A stretch of DNA of 64,000 nucleotides from Carex sylvatica (taxonomy: Eukaryota; Streptophyta; Magnoliopsida; Poales; Cyperaceae). Under the pieces are notes generated by a model. The model made no database searches. It was not told where the DNA came from and saw nothing but the letters and a program-made list of their open reading frames with translations. The first letter of the stretch is position 1; each line of letters opens with the position of its first letter. This document shows, piece after piece, positions 22,301 through 33,655 of this stretch. The stretch covers positions 1 to 64,000 of the forward strand of contig CAXKVR010000424.1 of assembly GCA_964058845.1 (NCBI GenBank). The letters run 5' to 3'. The position numbers were made by a program, and so were the translations under genes.

Positions 22301-24708
22301 GTAGAATCCAGAAACTCTGAGGAAGGCCCAAGAAGAGGTTGACCTGGTTCTCCAAGGTAGAGTCCCAAGATATGAAGATGTGAAAAATCTCAAGTATTTG
22401 ATGCGATGTATAAATGAGTCTATGCGCCTATATCCCCATCCTCCAGTACTTCTCCCGCTCTTCTTTGTTCTTTATCATCTAAACTAGCAATGACAAACAC
22501 TTGGGCCAGTGTCAGGTTCATGAGTTCTTGGCAAGTAAAAGAGATGTTTTGTAGCAGTATAAAGTTGCTTGTCATTTATTTCTGCCAAATCACACTCATG
22601 CAGTTTTTGGACGTTCAGGTCATATTATGGTGTGTTTTGGGCCCGTTTTGGGCATATGTCAGTTTTGGTTATGGATTGTTACAGTTTGGCTTTGCGTTAG
22701 GAGGTATTTTATGTTTAAACCCAGACAATTTCTATTTGACATTGCAGTTTTATTTTTTGGGTTTAGATCTGGTTAATATTAAATTGGGGCTTCAGACCAC
22801 TTAGGTCTTGGTGTTTAGCGCAAATCGGGTTCAGATGTAACTACATCATTTCAGTTGCAAGTTGGTATCAGCTCTGGTGCTCGATTTGTTGCAAATATTA
22901 GGTTCACACTCACAAGTTGGTTATTTGGTTCATTTTTTTAGTTTTGCCGACTGCAATACTTACCAAGGATTTAGTACTATTAGCAGAATTATCTTATGTT
23001 ACTAATACCACTGCTCAAAATTTAAATTTAGGTGCTAATAAGACGGGCACAGGTAGATGATGTGCTTCCAGGAAATTATAAAGTTAATTCTGGTCAAGAT
23101 ATCATGATTTCAGTCTACAACATACACCGGTCGCCTCAGGTAACGTGCATTAGGTTCATAAGCTACTCCATTTTTTCATTTCTCAAACCCCTAGATTTCA
23201 TTTATTTGGGTTATGTTGAAGGTTTGGGATCGAGCAGATGAGTTTGTTCCTGAGAGGTTCGACTTAGAAGGGCCTATTCCAAATGAATCCAACACAGATT
23301 TCAGGTTGGAGTTTTTTATATGGTTGATGTTTAGTAATTTATTCTAGATGAAGAGATTTACCAGTTGCTGACCTCTTTTTTTTTTTTTTTTTTGAGAAGG
23401 CTGACAGTGGCTGTCAGTTACAAGGAAGATTAATAAAAAAACACAAAAAATAAATTACATCCACAACAAGTAAACCTCACAACTCTCAACCGTACAATTT
23501 TTTTTTTTTTTTTAGCAGTTTTGTATCCAAAGTTTGGCCTCCTGCAATGTGAATTCCTCTATCCATTTGAAAGGCACTTGCTTCCCTTCAAAAATCTTTT
23601 TGTTTCGTTGCTTCCAAATCGACCAACAGGTTGATACAAAGTTTGCAGACCACTGTGCTGACCTCAGAGTTGAAATTATAATTTTTTTCTTTACAAACAT
23701 TTTAAGTATAACAAGCACTCATGTTAACAATACCTTACCTGTTAATGGCGCATCTCTCCTTGAGAGTATCCTTAAGTAATTACTTCTCTACGGAACTATG
23801 TAACTTAGTGGCATTTTGTTACATCTTTTCTTTTGTCACAGATTTATTCCTTTCAGTGGTGGGCCTCGAAAATGTGTTGGGGATCAATTTGCATTGCTAG
23901 AAGCGATTGTAGCACTTGCAGTTGTTTTGCAGAAAATTGAATTCCAGCTAGTACCTGATCAAAAGATCAGCATGACTACTGGTGCAACTATTCATACAAC
24001 AAATGTAAGTACATTGATGCTTCTGTTTTTGACATTGGAGCAAATAGCAAACATTATTTTAAAAATTAAAGTACTCCACTTAGTTAAATAGGCTATTTAG
24101 GTTGTTGTAGCATTCTTGCTATTAAAATCTGCTCAGGCAAGGTTTGGGTATTTGTAAATTGTCATCTTTTTTTTTTTTTAATTAAAGATAGGCATATTCC
24201 GCTCGATGAGTGTTTGGGATTGTGTTATTACAATTTTCATTTAGTTAATTTAGTCTTGTGATAGAGCACAGTTTGGCCAACACAAAACCAAGTGCGTAGT
24301 TTTCTCTTTTTCCATGACTGTGCTGTGACATAAATTTCCACATATTCGGTGAATAGCATCTTATGAGAAATTGCAAAATATTTCAGCTCGAAAATATTAA
24401 AAGTTAACACGATACAATTCAAGTATAGGCTTAGGGGTTGTATTCCATTTTTCTTCCATTTCCCTCTAGTGATTAAATGTAATTCAGATGTTAGTACTGT
24501 TGAGTGTTTTTGTTGAAATTGTAAGCAAGTCAATTTCAATAATAATTTTCCCAGTTCCTTTATACTGTAAAAAATTAAAGTACTTGGAAGTTTATCCTTT
24601 TCAAGTCAAGTCCTTATTAGAGTTTGAATTTTATCTTATATGCAGGGCTTGTATATGAATTTGAGTCCAAGGAAAGTTTATCAAGAGCCAGCTCTGACAC
24701 TGAAGTAA
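19361..24708 (+). CDS. CYP97C1: CYP97C1 / LUT1, carotenoid epsilon-ring hydroxylase
   Basis: Nine exons: 19361-19822, 20895-21191, 21319-21516, 22116-22217, 22305-22445, 23032-23139, 23222-23304, 23842-24004 and 24646-24708. Phases agree and give 538 residues, against about 539 for Arabidopsis LUT1. The N-terminus (about 40-50 residues, basic and S/A-rich) looks like a plastid transit peptide. Family-specific stretches include [14 protein letters not shown] and [21 protein letters not shown]450 motifs: AGHETT at 335-340, ExxR at 391-394, PERF at 446-449, and the haem-binding [10 protein letters not shown] with Cys475. The enzyme hydroxylates the epsilon ring of alpha-carotene derivatives (zeinoxanthin to lutein) at plastid membranes. 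Met19361 was preferred over the in-frame Met19274 because it starts a normal transit peptide. Introns 1, 3 and 7 hold transposon insertions. The stop overlaps a possible splice donor. Confidence 0.95.
19823..20894 (+). other. LUT1 intron 1 with inserted foreign sequence
   Basis: The 5' part (about 19850-19910) resembles an antisense LINE tail: a T run followed by CATTTGATTTCATTAATAATG. Bases 20182-20463 hold a 93-codon minus-strand open frame with unusually non-AT-rich, charged coding-like sequence (start [20 protein letters not shown]). I do not recognise that protein; it may be a captured fragment or part of a retroelement. Confidence 0.4.
21633..21946. mobile_element. MITE in LUT1 intron 3 (GTTTGGTT termini)
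   Basis: The left end GTTTGGTTGTGGAGTAA and the right end TTACTCCATAACCAAAC form an almost perfect inverted repeat, and further TTACTCCA/TGGAGTAA words recur inside. No coding potential. No clear target duplication was found, so the superfamily stays open. Confidence 0.7.
23376..23655 (-). mobile_element. 5'-truncated LINE in antisense, LUT1 intron 7
   Basis: Bounded by the 10-mer TGCTGACCTC at 23366-23375 and 23656-23665. A long T run (poly-A on the minus strand) follows the first copy. The minus-strand frame ending at 23512 contains [15 protein letters not shown], typical of the region after the zinc-binding domain in plant L1-type ORF2. This is a dead, severely 5'-truncated insertion by target-primed reverse transcription. 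Confidence 0.85.
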
Positions 24709-24889
24709 GAAAGAAATACCACCCTTGTCAGTACTTTGTATAGATTGTATACTCTTCATTTTACATCCCATCTCGTGGTATCACTTAATTTCACATTTGA
24801 ACTGTATATGCATGTTATTTTATTGAAACTTAGGGGATCTATGGTTAAACTTTAGAAATGATTTTCATGGTATCTTCATTAATTTGCAG

Positions 24890-24920
24890 TGAAACAAATC
24901 AAGCACGTATTACAAAGTAG
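24890..24920 (+). other. Possible alternative last coding exon of LUT1
   Basis: The LUT1 stop lies inside CTGAAGTAAGA, where GTAAGA can serve as a splice donor (exon ending at 24703 or 24704). A good acceptor, AATTTGCAG, ends at 24889. Splicing there would replace the stop with a tail beginning NETNQARI and ending at TAG 24918-24920. This may instead be a 3' untranslated intron or chance. Confidence 0.35.
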
Positions 24921-25449
24921 AATATAGAGAGGATTATATGAAGCGCAAACCAAAGGAAGAGGATGATTTTTTGGCATTGTTTTAGACTTCAGAGAAAAAG
25001 GAGAGTTGCACATGCAGCATTGTCTTCAAAGGCCGGCAGCTTCTCTGAGGCTGTGTATGTTTCCAGTCGTCCGAGTAAGCAAAACTATGTATAGCAAACT
25101 CTTATGTGAATCGTTGTCTCCAAGTGTATATGTATCATGTTAGATTTGCTTATTGTATCATAAATTGTGTAGGTATATTGTTTGTCTATGACCTGCCCGT
25201 TGTTGGTGTCACTGCCAGGCCATCTCACTTCACTTGAGAAGCCTAAAAAAATGTGATGCTGATTATCAGTTCACCTTAATTTGCTATGGCAAGAATAATT
25301 TGTTTGAGATAACATGACTCAACAGAATGTAGAATAATTTATCTGAGATACGACTGTTAAGGATGTGTATGTTGATATGAAACGTACGACCGTAGGAATA
25401 TGTTAAAGAAAAAAAATTATGCCATGACCATATCCATGAACTCATCTTA
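24921..25449. other. Region downstream of LUT1
   Basis: Moderately GC-containing sequence to about 25220 looks like 3' untranslated region; thereafter AT-rich. No gene recognised. Confidence 0.4.
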
Positions 25450-26782
25450 TAGGGAGCGTTTAGTTCATGCTATAAATTATTTCAAAAATAGAAGGATTTC
25501 AGAAAATATAATACCAGGAATTGTCATTCTAGAGAGTGTGTTATTATCTTGTTTGGTTTGTGTGTAGCTATTGCTTTAGCATTTTAGAAAATGTGTTATT
25601 ACCATATTTAATTTGTGCATGACTATTATAATAGCTATCGAGACATGTCTTTACTATTTTAAAATTATTAACAAAATAATACTACATTACTAAAATTTTA
25701 TGTATTATTTAAAGATAAATTGTAAATCAGAAATCAAATTAATGTAAAAAATAACAGAACGTGAAGGTTGATTGATTGTATTAATACAACTTAATGCTAT
25801 AACACAATAATTATATCATTCAGACAGAAACGCAAGACGATCAAAGATTCAAAGAAGATCTGCTACAAAAACATAGAATAACAATAAACTTGTTAATACA
25901 TAGATCATATACTTCATACCAATTAAAACTTTTTAAATGATAAAATCACAAAATAGAAAAATAATTATATCATTCGACTAATAACATATCGAGTCAGTGA
26001 TTATTAGTGGAACTTCTCCACATGCTAAACATTTCATTAGCTAAAATGTCCCTCCAATATTGATCTCTTGCTCCTGTTTTTGCGTAGCAGTCCCTACGTT
26101 TAGAAATTGCAATTGGTTACCTCACTGTGTTTCCAATAATCCAATCCAATATATAAACATGAAAATTGCAATTGCCTACCACTTCTCCTCCAGAGGAAGC
26201 GATTAATTCAATGTTACTGACCCCTCAGTTTAAAAAATAAAATAAGAAATGCAAATAAGATCACAATAGAAAACAAATTACGGGAATGGAAATTTAGTGC
26301 TGGAAAGCAGAAACCATAATAGAGATTTCAGCACTACTGAGTAAAGAGAAAGGGACAAATTAGGGGAGTTCGATCTCCTAAAGTATCCCAATTTTTAAGT
26401 TTAGATCCCGACCGTCAGATTCAAATTGGGTTATTAGATTAGAGGGCTCCGTGCGCTCCACCTCGGACCAGATAGGCCCGGATTCTAATCGGAATATCGG
26501 AGGGAGACCGGAGACAAAGTCGGAAACGAAGAGCAATTTAGAAAACGAAAAGTATCGGAGAAGAGGGAAGGAAATATTTTTTTAAGAAACCGCGAAATCT
26601 GAACGGAAATGAAAAAATTATGTATTTTTTTACTATTGCGATAGCCACAAATCAGGCTATCAGAAATGACAGAGAATTGTCATACTTTTTTTTTTTTTTC
26701 TAATTTCGTCAAACATAATAATCACTTTAAGAGAATTACAATGTCAAGACATCACCTTCCAAAAATATAACCAAACGCCTCA
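25450..26782. mobile_element. Candidate PIF/Harbinger-like non-autonomous element
   Basis: The left end TAGGGAGCGTTTAGTT and the right end, reversed, TGAGGCGTTTGGTTATA are loosely similar. Both are flanked by TTA (25447-25449 and 26783-26785), the usual PIF/Harbinger target. No transposase is seen. Given a 3-bp target and imperfect ends, this is tentative. Confidence 0.4.
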
Positions 26783-27431
26783 TTAAAATTACTTGCTTAT
26801 TGTACGGAAGCGCACTTGCCTATTATGCTCATGTGCATTTGCATATAAGAGTAGAACTAGGGTATTCTTAACTTCATCAAATTTCTTGATAAATTAAAGT
26901 CTAAAATCTGCTAAATGAATTTTACACTTGTCTATTAATTAATACATAATTATTAACATGCATGGTACCGTTTATCTGTTTATCTGGATTGTATTCGAAT
27001 GCACAAGTGTATAATCTTTAAGAATACGATATGTGCATTTTCTTTTCTTTTTTCTTGTTTTGAAAAATATTATATAAAAAACAAAAAAAATGAAATGTTA
27101 ATGATATTTTATTATTCATATCATATTAAAAAAACGAATAAAAATATCTTTTCGTTAATTTATAGATATGGATAAAGATAAATATTTTTATTTTATTATC
27201 ATAACGAGTTCAGATATGAAAATATTTTTACATGATTTGTATTGTATCCGTTGACATAGACACAGTTTCTTTCAACTCAAAATATATTTTGATAGCTGTC
27301 AACAATTGTCTTTGATCTTTCAAACTTGTTTTTAAAACCTCCTAAAATATACATTCGACTATTGCGTTAATGCACATTTCAATTTATTCAGTTTTTTTCT
27401 AATAAAATGACAAAAAAAATGTAGTTAAAAC
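26783..27431. other. Intergenic DNA with a solo transposon end
   Basis: Around 26851-26935 the words GTAGAACTAGGGTATTC and TAAAATCTGCTAAATGA resemble one arm of the element at 6957-7376; a facing arm was not found. The rest is AT-rich without genes. Confidence 0.45.
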
Positions 27432-27626
27432 CAGTATTGTAAATAACGGTATGCGATTGTTGGACAGGCATAGTACCCTCAAGCGATTAATTGAGAATAA
27501 TCAGAAATAATAGGCCATAATCATAAATAATTGGCCGATTAATCAGAAAAATTCGTGACGGTTTAATCACCGTCAATGACTATTCGGTCGATTAATCGGC
27601 CTAAACGGATTTTTTTCACAACACTG
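27432..27626. mobile_element. hAT MITE, copy B
   Basis: Related along its whole length to 8516-8700 but in opposite orientation: it starts CAGTATTGTAAATAACGG and ends TTCACAACACTG. The interior carries the same CGATTAATTG and GGCCGATTAATC words. Flanking 8-mers match only 5/8, so this copy is older than copy A. Confidence 0.78.
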
Positions 27627-27717
27627 ATTAAGAATGAGAAATCAGAGGGGAATGCATATAATAAAATACTTTAAAAAACTATTGACGGATTCTTCATCTC
27701 ACGGTATTACTGTGGAC

Positions 27718-28553
27718 TAGGGCTGACAAAAAAAATCGTAGTTCGTGATTCAATTTGAGTTTGATTCGGGTTTGATTCGAGTTAATTCGATTCGAAATTA
27801 GTTCGAATTGAAACGAATTAAACCAGGTTTGGTTCGAAATTAATTCAAACCAAATTCAAACTGGACCTGGTTCAATCGAAATGAGTTCGCGAACTTTTAT
27901 AGTTCGAATCTCAGAATAACATCAACCGTTCATTTACCTGATGAAATTAAAATTCAAGATAGAGAGTCATAATTTAACCTAGCCGACGCTCCCTCGCTCT
28001 CAAATCTCAATAACCTAGTTATCTCTTCTTCTCTTCCTAACTCGCTCTCCCTCTCGCTCTAAAACCTAGTCGACGCTCTCGGCCACTGGTTGTCTCTTCT
28101 CTCTCTTCGGCTGTCTCTCCTCCTTCTCTACCTTTCGAATTCTCACTGCATTAGATGGTCCAATCGAGGGTTTGATCGAATGAGCACTCGAGGTACGATT
28201 ACTTGTTTTACTGCATATTCTAATTCTTGTACTTAATCCTCTTTTTACGATTATTTATTGTGATATATTTTTTCATAAATAATTTTTCAACTTAAAAACA
28301 CTCATTCTATACCGATAAAAGGAAGCTGTGTGAATTTTGTCCTGCGAGAAGAAAATTAATGTATAAACTACCAGTATAATTAGGGCTGCTAAAAAAAAAA
28401 AAGTTTGTAATTCGATTCGACTTCGACTCGAAAAATGTGTAGTTCACAATTAATTCAATTCGAAACAAATCAAATCCAATTCGGTTCGAATCTTATTTAA
28501 ATTAAACTCAAACTAGGGTAAGTTCGATTCGGTTGGATTCGTTGCCACCCGTA
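27718..28553. mobile_element. hAT element, TAGGGCTGACAA family, exact 8-bp duplication
   Basis: An 836-bp element with ends TAGGGCTGACAA and TTGCCACCCGTA (imperfect inverted repeats), flanked by CTGTGGAC at 27710-27717 and 28554-28561. Subterminal regions are dense in TTCGATTCG/TTCGAATTG words. The middle (about 27960-28195) is CT-rich with CCTAGTCGACGCTC-like words and ends in a GAGGTACG donor-like site, resembling the 5' untranslated first exon of an autonomous parent. No transposase domain is left. Confidence 0.85.
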
Positions 28554-28561
28554 CTGTGGAC

Positions 28562-29888
28562 CATACCCGCACCAGTCAAGAATTGGAGGCATTCCAATTA
28601 CTTCGCATTGGAAGAAACTCGGCAACGATTTTTGCACCACAATTGTTTATTACACCAAACACTTCCTAACAACAGTGTAATGACTTTTTTTTGTTACAAT
28701 GGAAACTTCGTAGCAAAAGTTTCTAATTAATTATTGTTTATTACAATAACAACTTCAAATGATTATTACTATTACAACTTGTTAATTGTGATCATTCATC
28801 ATAGATGTAATAAATCAGATAGATTGAGTTGTTTGAATCAGATTCTTATCATAACCATATGAGCACGATCACGCGGGTTTGGATTTTTCCGTGAGTTTAG
28901 ACCGATCTTGGATTCTTAGTACGGGTTCATTTGGATGTCTGATTGTTTTGGTTCATATTATAGGTAATTTAACGGTAAATTTCGCACACAAACTGAACAA
29001 AATTAGATTCATATTACTTTCGACTTCAAGCAAGTATTAGATTTGGATTGTTTTGAATAAATTATTTTTAAATTTTGAACGGTTTTAATTCAATAACTAT
29101 TACTCGGATTTAATGTCTTATTAAGTTTCAGATCAATTTAATTTTTTTTTTTAAATCTCAATTTAAATTAGAATTCAAATGTATCATACATGTATACGAG
29201 TGATTATAATTAATAAATAAGAAGGTGGATTCATATCTTCGATTTATTCATGTCTTCGATTATAATGAAAAAGAAATAACCAACCAATTAAAATTTCCTA
29301 TATGACTCAAGTCTCCCCATGAAGAGATATCAGTGAGAGAACTAAAAAAAAAAATTATCACCCTACATATAAATGTTAATTTATGTACTGTTAAATAATT
29401 ATCACTGATTTCTCAATTAATAAGTTAAATTGAGCCCGTTTAAGTTTGGTTCGTAGGAACTCTAATTTCCAACATTTGTACCTCTTTTTTAGGTTAATTG
29501 TAACGCGATTTTTGTGAACTAACCCGATCGTTAACGTGTCTTATTTTTAAGAGGAACAAAAGATGGCACTGAACAAACTTTACATGTGAGAGTACCACAG
29601 GTTCGAAACTTAAAATCAAGACTTTTTAGAAATTAGTAATTGATCACAGTATATGACAACAACAGGGAGATTACACTTATTATTCATTATTGAGTGATAA
29701 AATTATGATACAAAATGGAAGGCCCAAAATAGAGCGCCTAAAATTACAACTAGCACAAAAATCAGGGCCTTGAGGTCCTCTGTGCATCACTGATTACCTG
29801 AGAATTAATCGTACCAGTAGCGACAGATAAATAAGTAACCTAACATACATCCGTGACTTGATGCCTGTTACTAACTCAATCTAGCTGG
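28562..29888. other. Intergenic DNA and RING-gene 3' flank
   Basis: AT-rich without recognised features up to about 29650. The stretch 29670-29888 is probably the 3' untranslated region of the minus-strand RING gene. Confidence 0.45.
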
Positions 29889-32800
29889 TTAAAGTATAGA
29901 GTACGCTCGAATCACCTCCACAATGGGTGCACGGCAAAGTGGACACTTGTCGCCACCTCGAGCTAGCTCGTTAGCACATTTGGTGCAGGTGCACATGTGC
30001 CCACACCTATTAATCAACAAAAAAAAAAAAAAAAAAATGGATGATAGAACCCTGAAATATTTTTCTTTTTACCAGAAAAAAAAAATGGGGATAGAAAACA
30101 GACCTATAAAGTAGAGAGTCAATGTGGCTATCACAGCAGACGCAGCAGGTACCCTTCCTTACATGGCTCCATTTTGATCCATAACTTGTTGTCTCTCCCT
30201 CCATTTCTGTTATCATCAGAAAAAATGCTTAAACTCAATTATCTCTGTACCAAGTTAAAAGGCAATTTTATATGTGGATAAACTGTTACTGTTCTACAGT
30301 TCTAGCCCTCCTTTTTTTGGATAAAAGATTGTACTAAATTGTTGGCAAATGTACAGTTAATGAAAAACGACCTGTGTATCCAAGAGACCGATTCAGAGCG
30401 GCAGAGACTTCTTGTCTGACAGAGCGCTGTACCTCCAGTTGCATCTCCATGCATGCCTCTAGCATCCGTTGCAAGTTACCCATTCCCTCTTGAAGTCTGG
30501 TCATCTCTTCCCGCAAAACATTTACGATATCCCAATCCTACATACATCCGGCAAACAAGGATACATATATATAACGGACAACAACATATTAAAGCATCAA
30601 TAATTGATAAAATCTAAAGGAATTTGATTTCGATACCAAACAATGCATTAACAAATATGCAAGTTACACTAACTAGTAATTATCATGAAAAGGAAGATGT
30701 TGTGCAACTCTTACTCATTTTGATCCGATTTAAGACACAATCAGCTATAGTATTGATCAACTTGTCCCACCTTAACCTTATTAGCCCTTAGTTTTGTAAT
30801 TCAGCACAAAATAGGAAAAAGATAAAAATAAAAAGGGAACTCTATTACCCCTAGCATAGAAATGCAAGATGATATTAGAGATACAATCAATGGCGTACTA
30901 AATAAAACAAAACATATTTGATGGGTTACTTACAATCTCAGGCTGATGAACGGTTTGACGAGTCCAGACACCAGTAATCAGGTTAGATTGCCAGAGGGGT
31001 TCCGGAGGAACAGGTGGAGGCGGTAAATTAACCGGCGATCTCAAATCCTCGTCAATATACAGTTCATTTGCAGTGTTATTCCTCTCCTGAGTTTGCCCCT
31101 GTTCTGGTGAGGTGGCAGCAGGAGAAACTGCTTCCTCAAGATCCCAATCAAAGGGTGTGTTTTCTTGCCTTTGTACATAGGACTGTATAAGCTGGTCTAA
31201 GCTTTCCCGAAAGTTGCTGCTAAGAAGAGTTGAAACACTACGCCTGAAAGTGTAATAATAATATGAAATATTATTAAAACAAATGAAGTATACCAATGTC
31301 TGCTAGGCCTCTATTGACTCAGCTTAGTACTGGACTGGTTTAGTTTAATATAGTAAATCATATATTCTGTAGATTGATATGTAATTACAACAATCTCCTT
31401 ATCCATATGTCACTCGTTAATATTAACACTTATATAAGGTTAATGCTTAGCATGTAAACTTTGGATATGGTTCAAGTTAATTCTATGCATATGAAGCACC
31501 TCTAGACAACACATGCCGTATCCATGGATACCCCTCCTCATCTAACAAGAAACAAGATAGAATGCAGATGTACATGAATTTTTTTTAAATTGTTCCCTGA
31601 AAAGCTGTGACATGGATATATCTTTCAATATGCTTGAATTTAAAAACAATGAATTAATTTGAAAAGGGAAGATACCTGCTTAAAAGCTCCCTTATCTCAA
31701 CTCCATAAGTGCTATCATCGTCAGTTTGACTAAAGTTGTTAGTTCTTCTGCCAGAAACCAGATGCGGGCCTGGTATATGATGCGAAACCAGATTGTGCCA
31801 GCTCTCTGCAGTATCTTCAAATGCATTTTGCGACCATTCCTCGATATTTTCGGCAAGGTTCGTTTCTCTATTCTCAACTAGTTCCCAGCTAATATCAGTT
31901 TCTTCTTCAACCCTTTGTTGAGAGTTTGTATGTTCTTCCACTTGGCTTTCGTCTTGAGCAGTCAAACTCTGTTCATTGCTAACATCAAATATGTTTCTTT
32001 CAGTTTCCATAGCGTCATTTGTCGGTATCGATTGATTTACCACTAGATTGTGTGCATCTGTTTCGGACTGATCTTGGTCATTGCTTGACATTTCCATTAT
32101 GGAATCTTGAGAATTGCTTGTAAAGATAGTTATCGGCTCGTCATTGTTATCAATATCATTACTACCAAGTCCTGAACTTGCATGAATCATGAAATTGCTC
32201 TCTCTTCTGAAGCTGAACCCTTCCCTAGTTCAAAATCAAGTCTTGTCAGAACTTAATAAAGAGTTTCTGCAATGTGTGTTGAAACATGAAATTACTAGAA
32301 ATACAAAGATTATTAAGTGTACCTCAAACCAGACACAGAATGCCGTTGCGTAATAAAACCAAGCTCTGTTTCAGCCAAAGACTGAGGCCTCTCATCATCA
32401 ATTGATCTCCGTAAGAACCTACCCCTAAGGAACAACTACAAAAACAAAATTGAATAAACTTAGTTTAGCGTTTAATTAATTGATTAATCTTTTAAAGATG
32501 CACCAAAATGAGGTCCCTAGCTATTCACTGTCATTAATTATTGCATATTAGAAAAGGTATCATGGGATCGGAACAGTGTAATCTAATCTGAACGCCAAAT
32601 AACAGGAATCAGTTCTTGGGTAATGTCATGATGCTTCTACTGGAAGCAGATGTAACTGCAGTAGAAAATCTTTTTTAACATTTTCTTTTTCAATAACTTC
32701 TCTCTTGGCATTGAGATCCTTTGACTGGGGTCAACATTAGACTTCCCTAATAAATCCATTGACTGTAGAATTAACCAAAGAAAAAAAATATAAGCAAAAT

Positions 32801-33655
32801 ATTAATAAATAAAAACTAGGTGCAAATGCGCCGACTAAATATTATCTCCTCTTTGAAAACTAGAACAATACAATTAACCAAATATGCAAAAGAAAAAACA
32901 GAGCATGCTACACTAACATGGATTCGATTCCGATACGCAAAATCAGAGACAGCGCGGTACTCTGACAGCCCTTGAAGCTCTCTCTGCCTCTCTCTAGTCA
33001 TCCTCATGATGACGTCATCTCTTGCTTGTCTCCCTCTCAACCTTGGCACCTCTCCAGTTCCACCTCCAGTGTCTCTCTCTCTTTCGCCTCTCCTCCATTG
33101 CACTCTCCCCTCCCCTTGACTCGCCATCCACACCCGTTCCCTCGCAACCCTTACTCTTTCCCTCTCCATCTCTCCTAACCATTCTCCTCTCGACCTCTCG
33201 TCTCTGATTGTGCCATGTCTTTCTGGTGAATCCATCATTCCTACAATCTGTCTAACTCTTTCCCTTTCCACATCGCCGCCACTGGTTTCAGGCGAGTGCT
33301 CCCGACTCCACCTTCCATTGCTGACTTCAGCGCGACTCTCCTCCTCCAGTTCACGCCATCGCTGGAGAATGGAGGCGGTGTGGAGTTCAGCTAGCGCCAC
33401 CAGCTCCGCCTCCCGACGGCGGCGATCATCGAGAGTGGCTGTGATTGTCTCACGAGCTATCCATCTGCTTAAGACACGGGACTGTCGCCGGACAGCTGCT
33501 GAAGTCTCGGCTGCATCGTCCCCACCAAGGTCCGACCTCCACCTCCGGCGATCGTCGTCGCCGGAGGTGCTAATACATCCGCCGAGACGGTGACATACTG
33601 CTTCTTGCTTCAAACGGACGCACGCCATTGAAGGTAAATCTATGGCATTGTTCAC
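29889..33655 (-). CDS. C-terminal RING-HC finger protein, probable E3 ubiquitin ligase
   Basis: Seven exons on the minus strand: 33655-32918, 32435-32323, 32224-31676, 31243-30934, 30537-30372, 30206-30104 and 30006-29889. All introns are GT-AG and phases agree, giving 698 residues. The N-terminus has [20 protein letters not shown], then R/E-rich segments with repeated [14 protein letters not shown] and LRGRQARDD words and [10 protein letters not shown]. The middle is acidic and low-complexity; a heptad-rich segment ([20 protein letters not shown]) suggests a coiled coil. The last 53 residues form a C3HC4 RING: CCVC near 646-649, [10 protein letters not shown] at 661-670, CPLC at 681-684. This architecture matches a plant family of large RING proteins whose substrates I cannot name. 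Two in-frame Mets lie at the start; the first is used here. Confidence 0.88.

Noticed and set aside
28533..28730. 65-codon frame starting MDSLPPVLW
   Set aside because: It begins inside a hAT terminus and crosses the target duplication, so it cannot be an old gene.
32816..33655. Reading the 279-codon minus-strand frame as a complete single-exon gene
   Set aside because: Coding similarity ends at a GT donor at 32917; the remainder is intron, and the protein continues in downstream exons to the RING finger.
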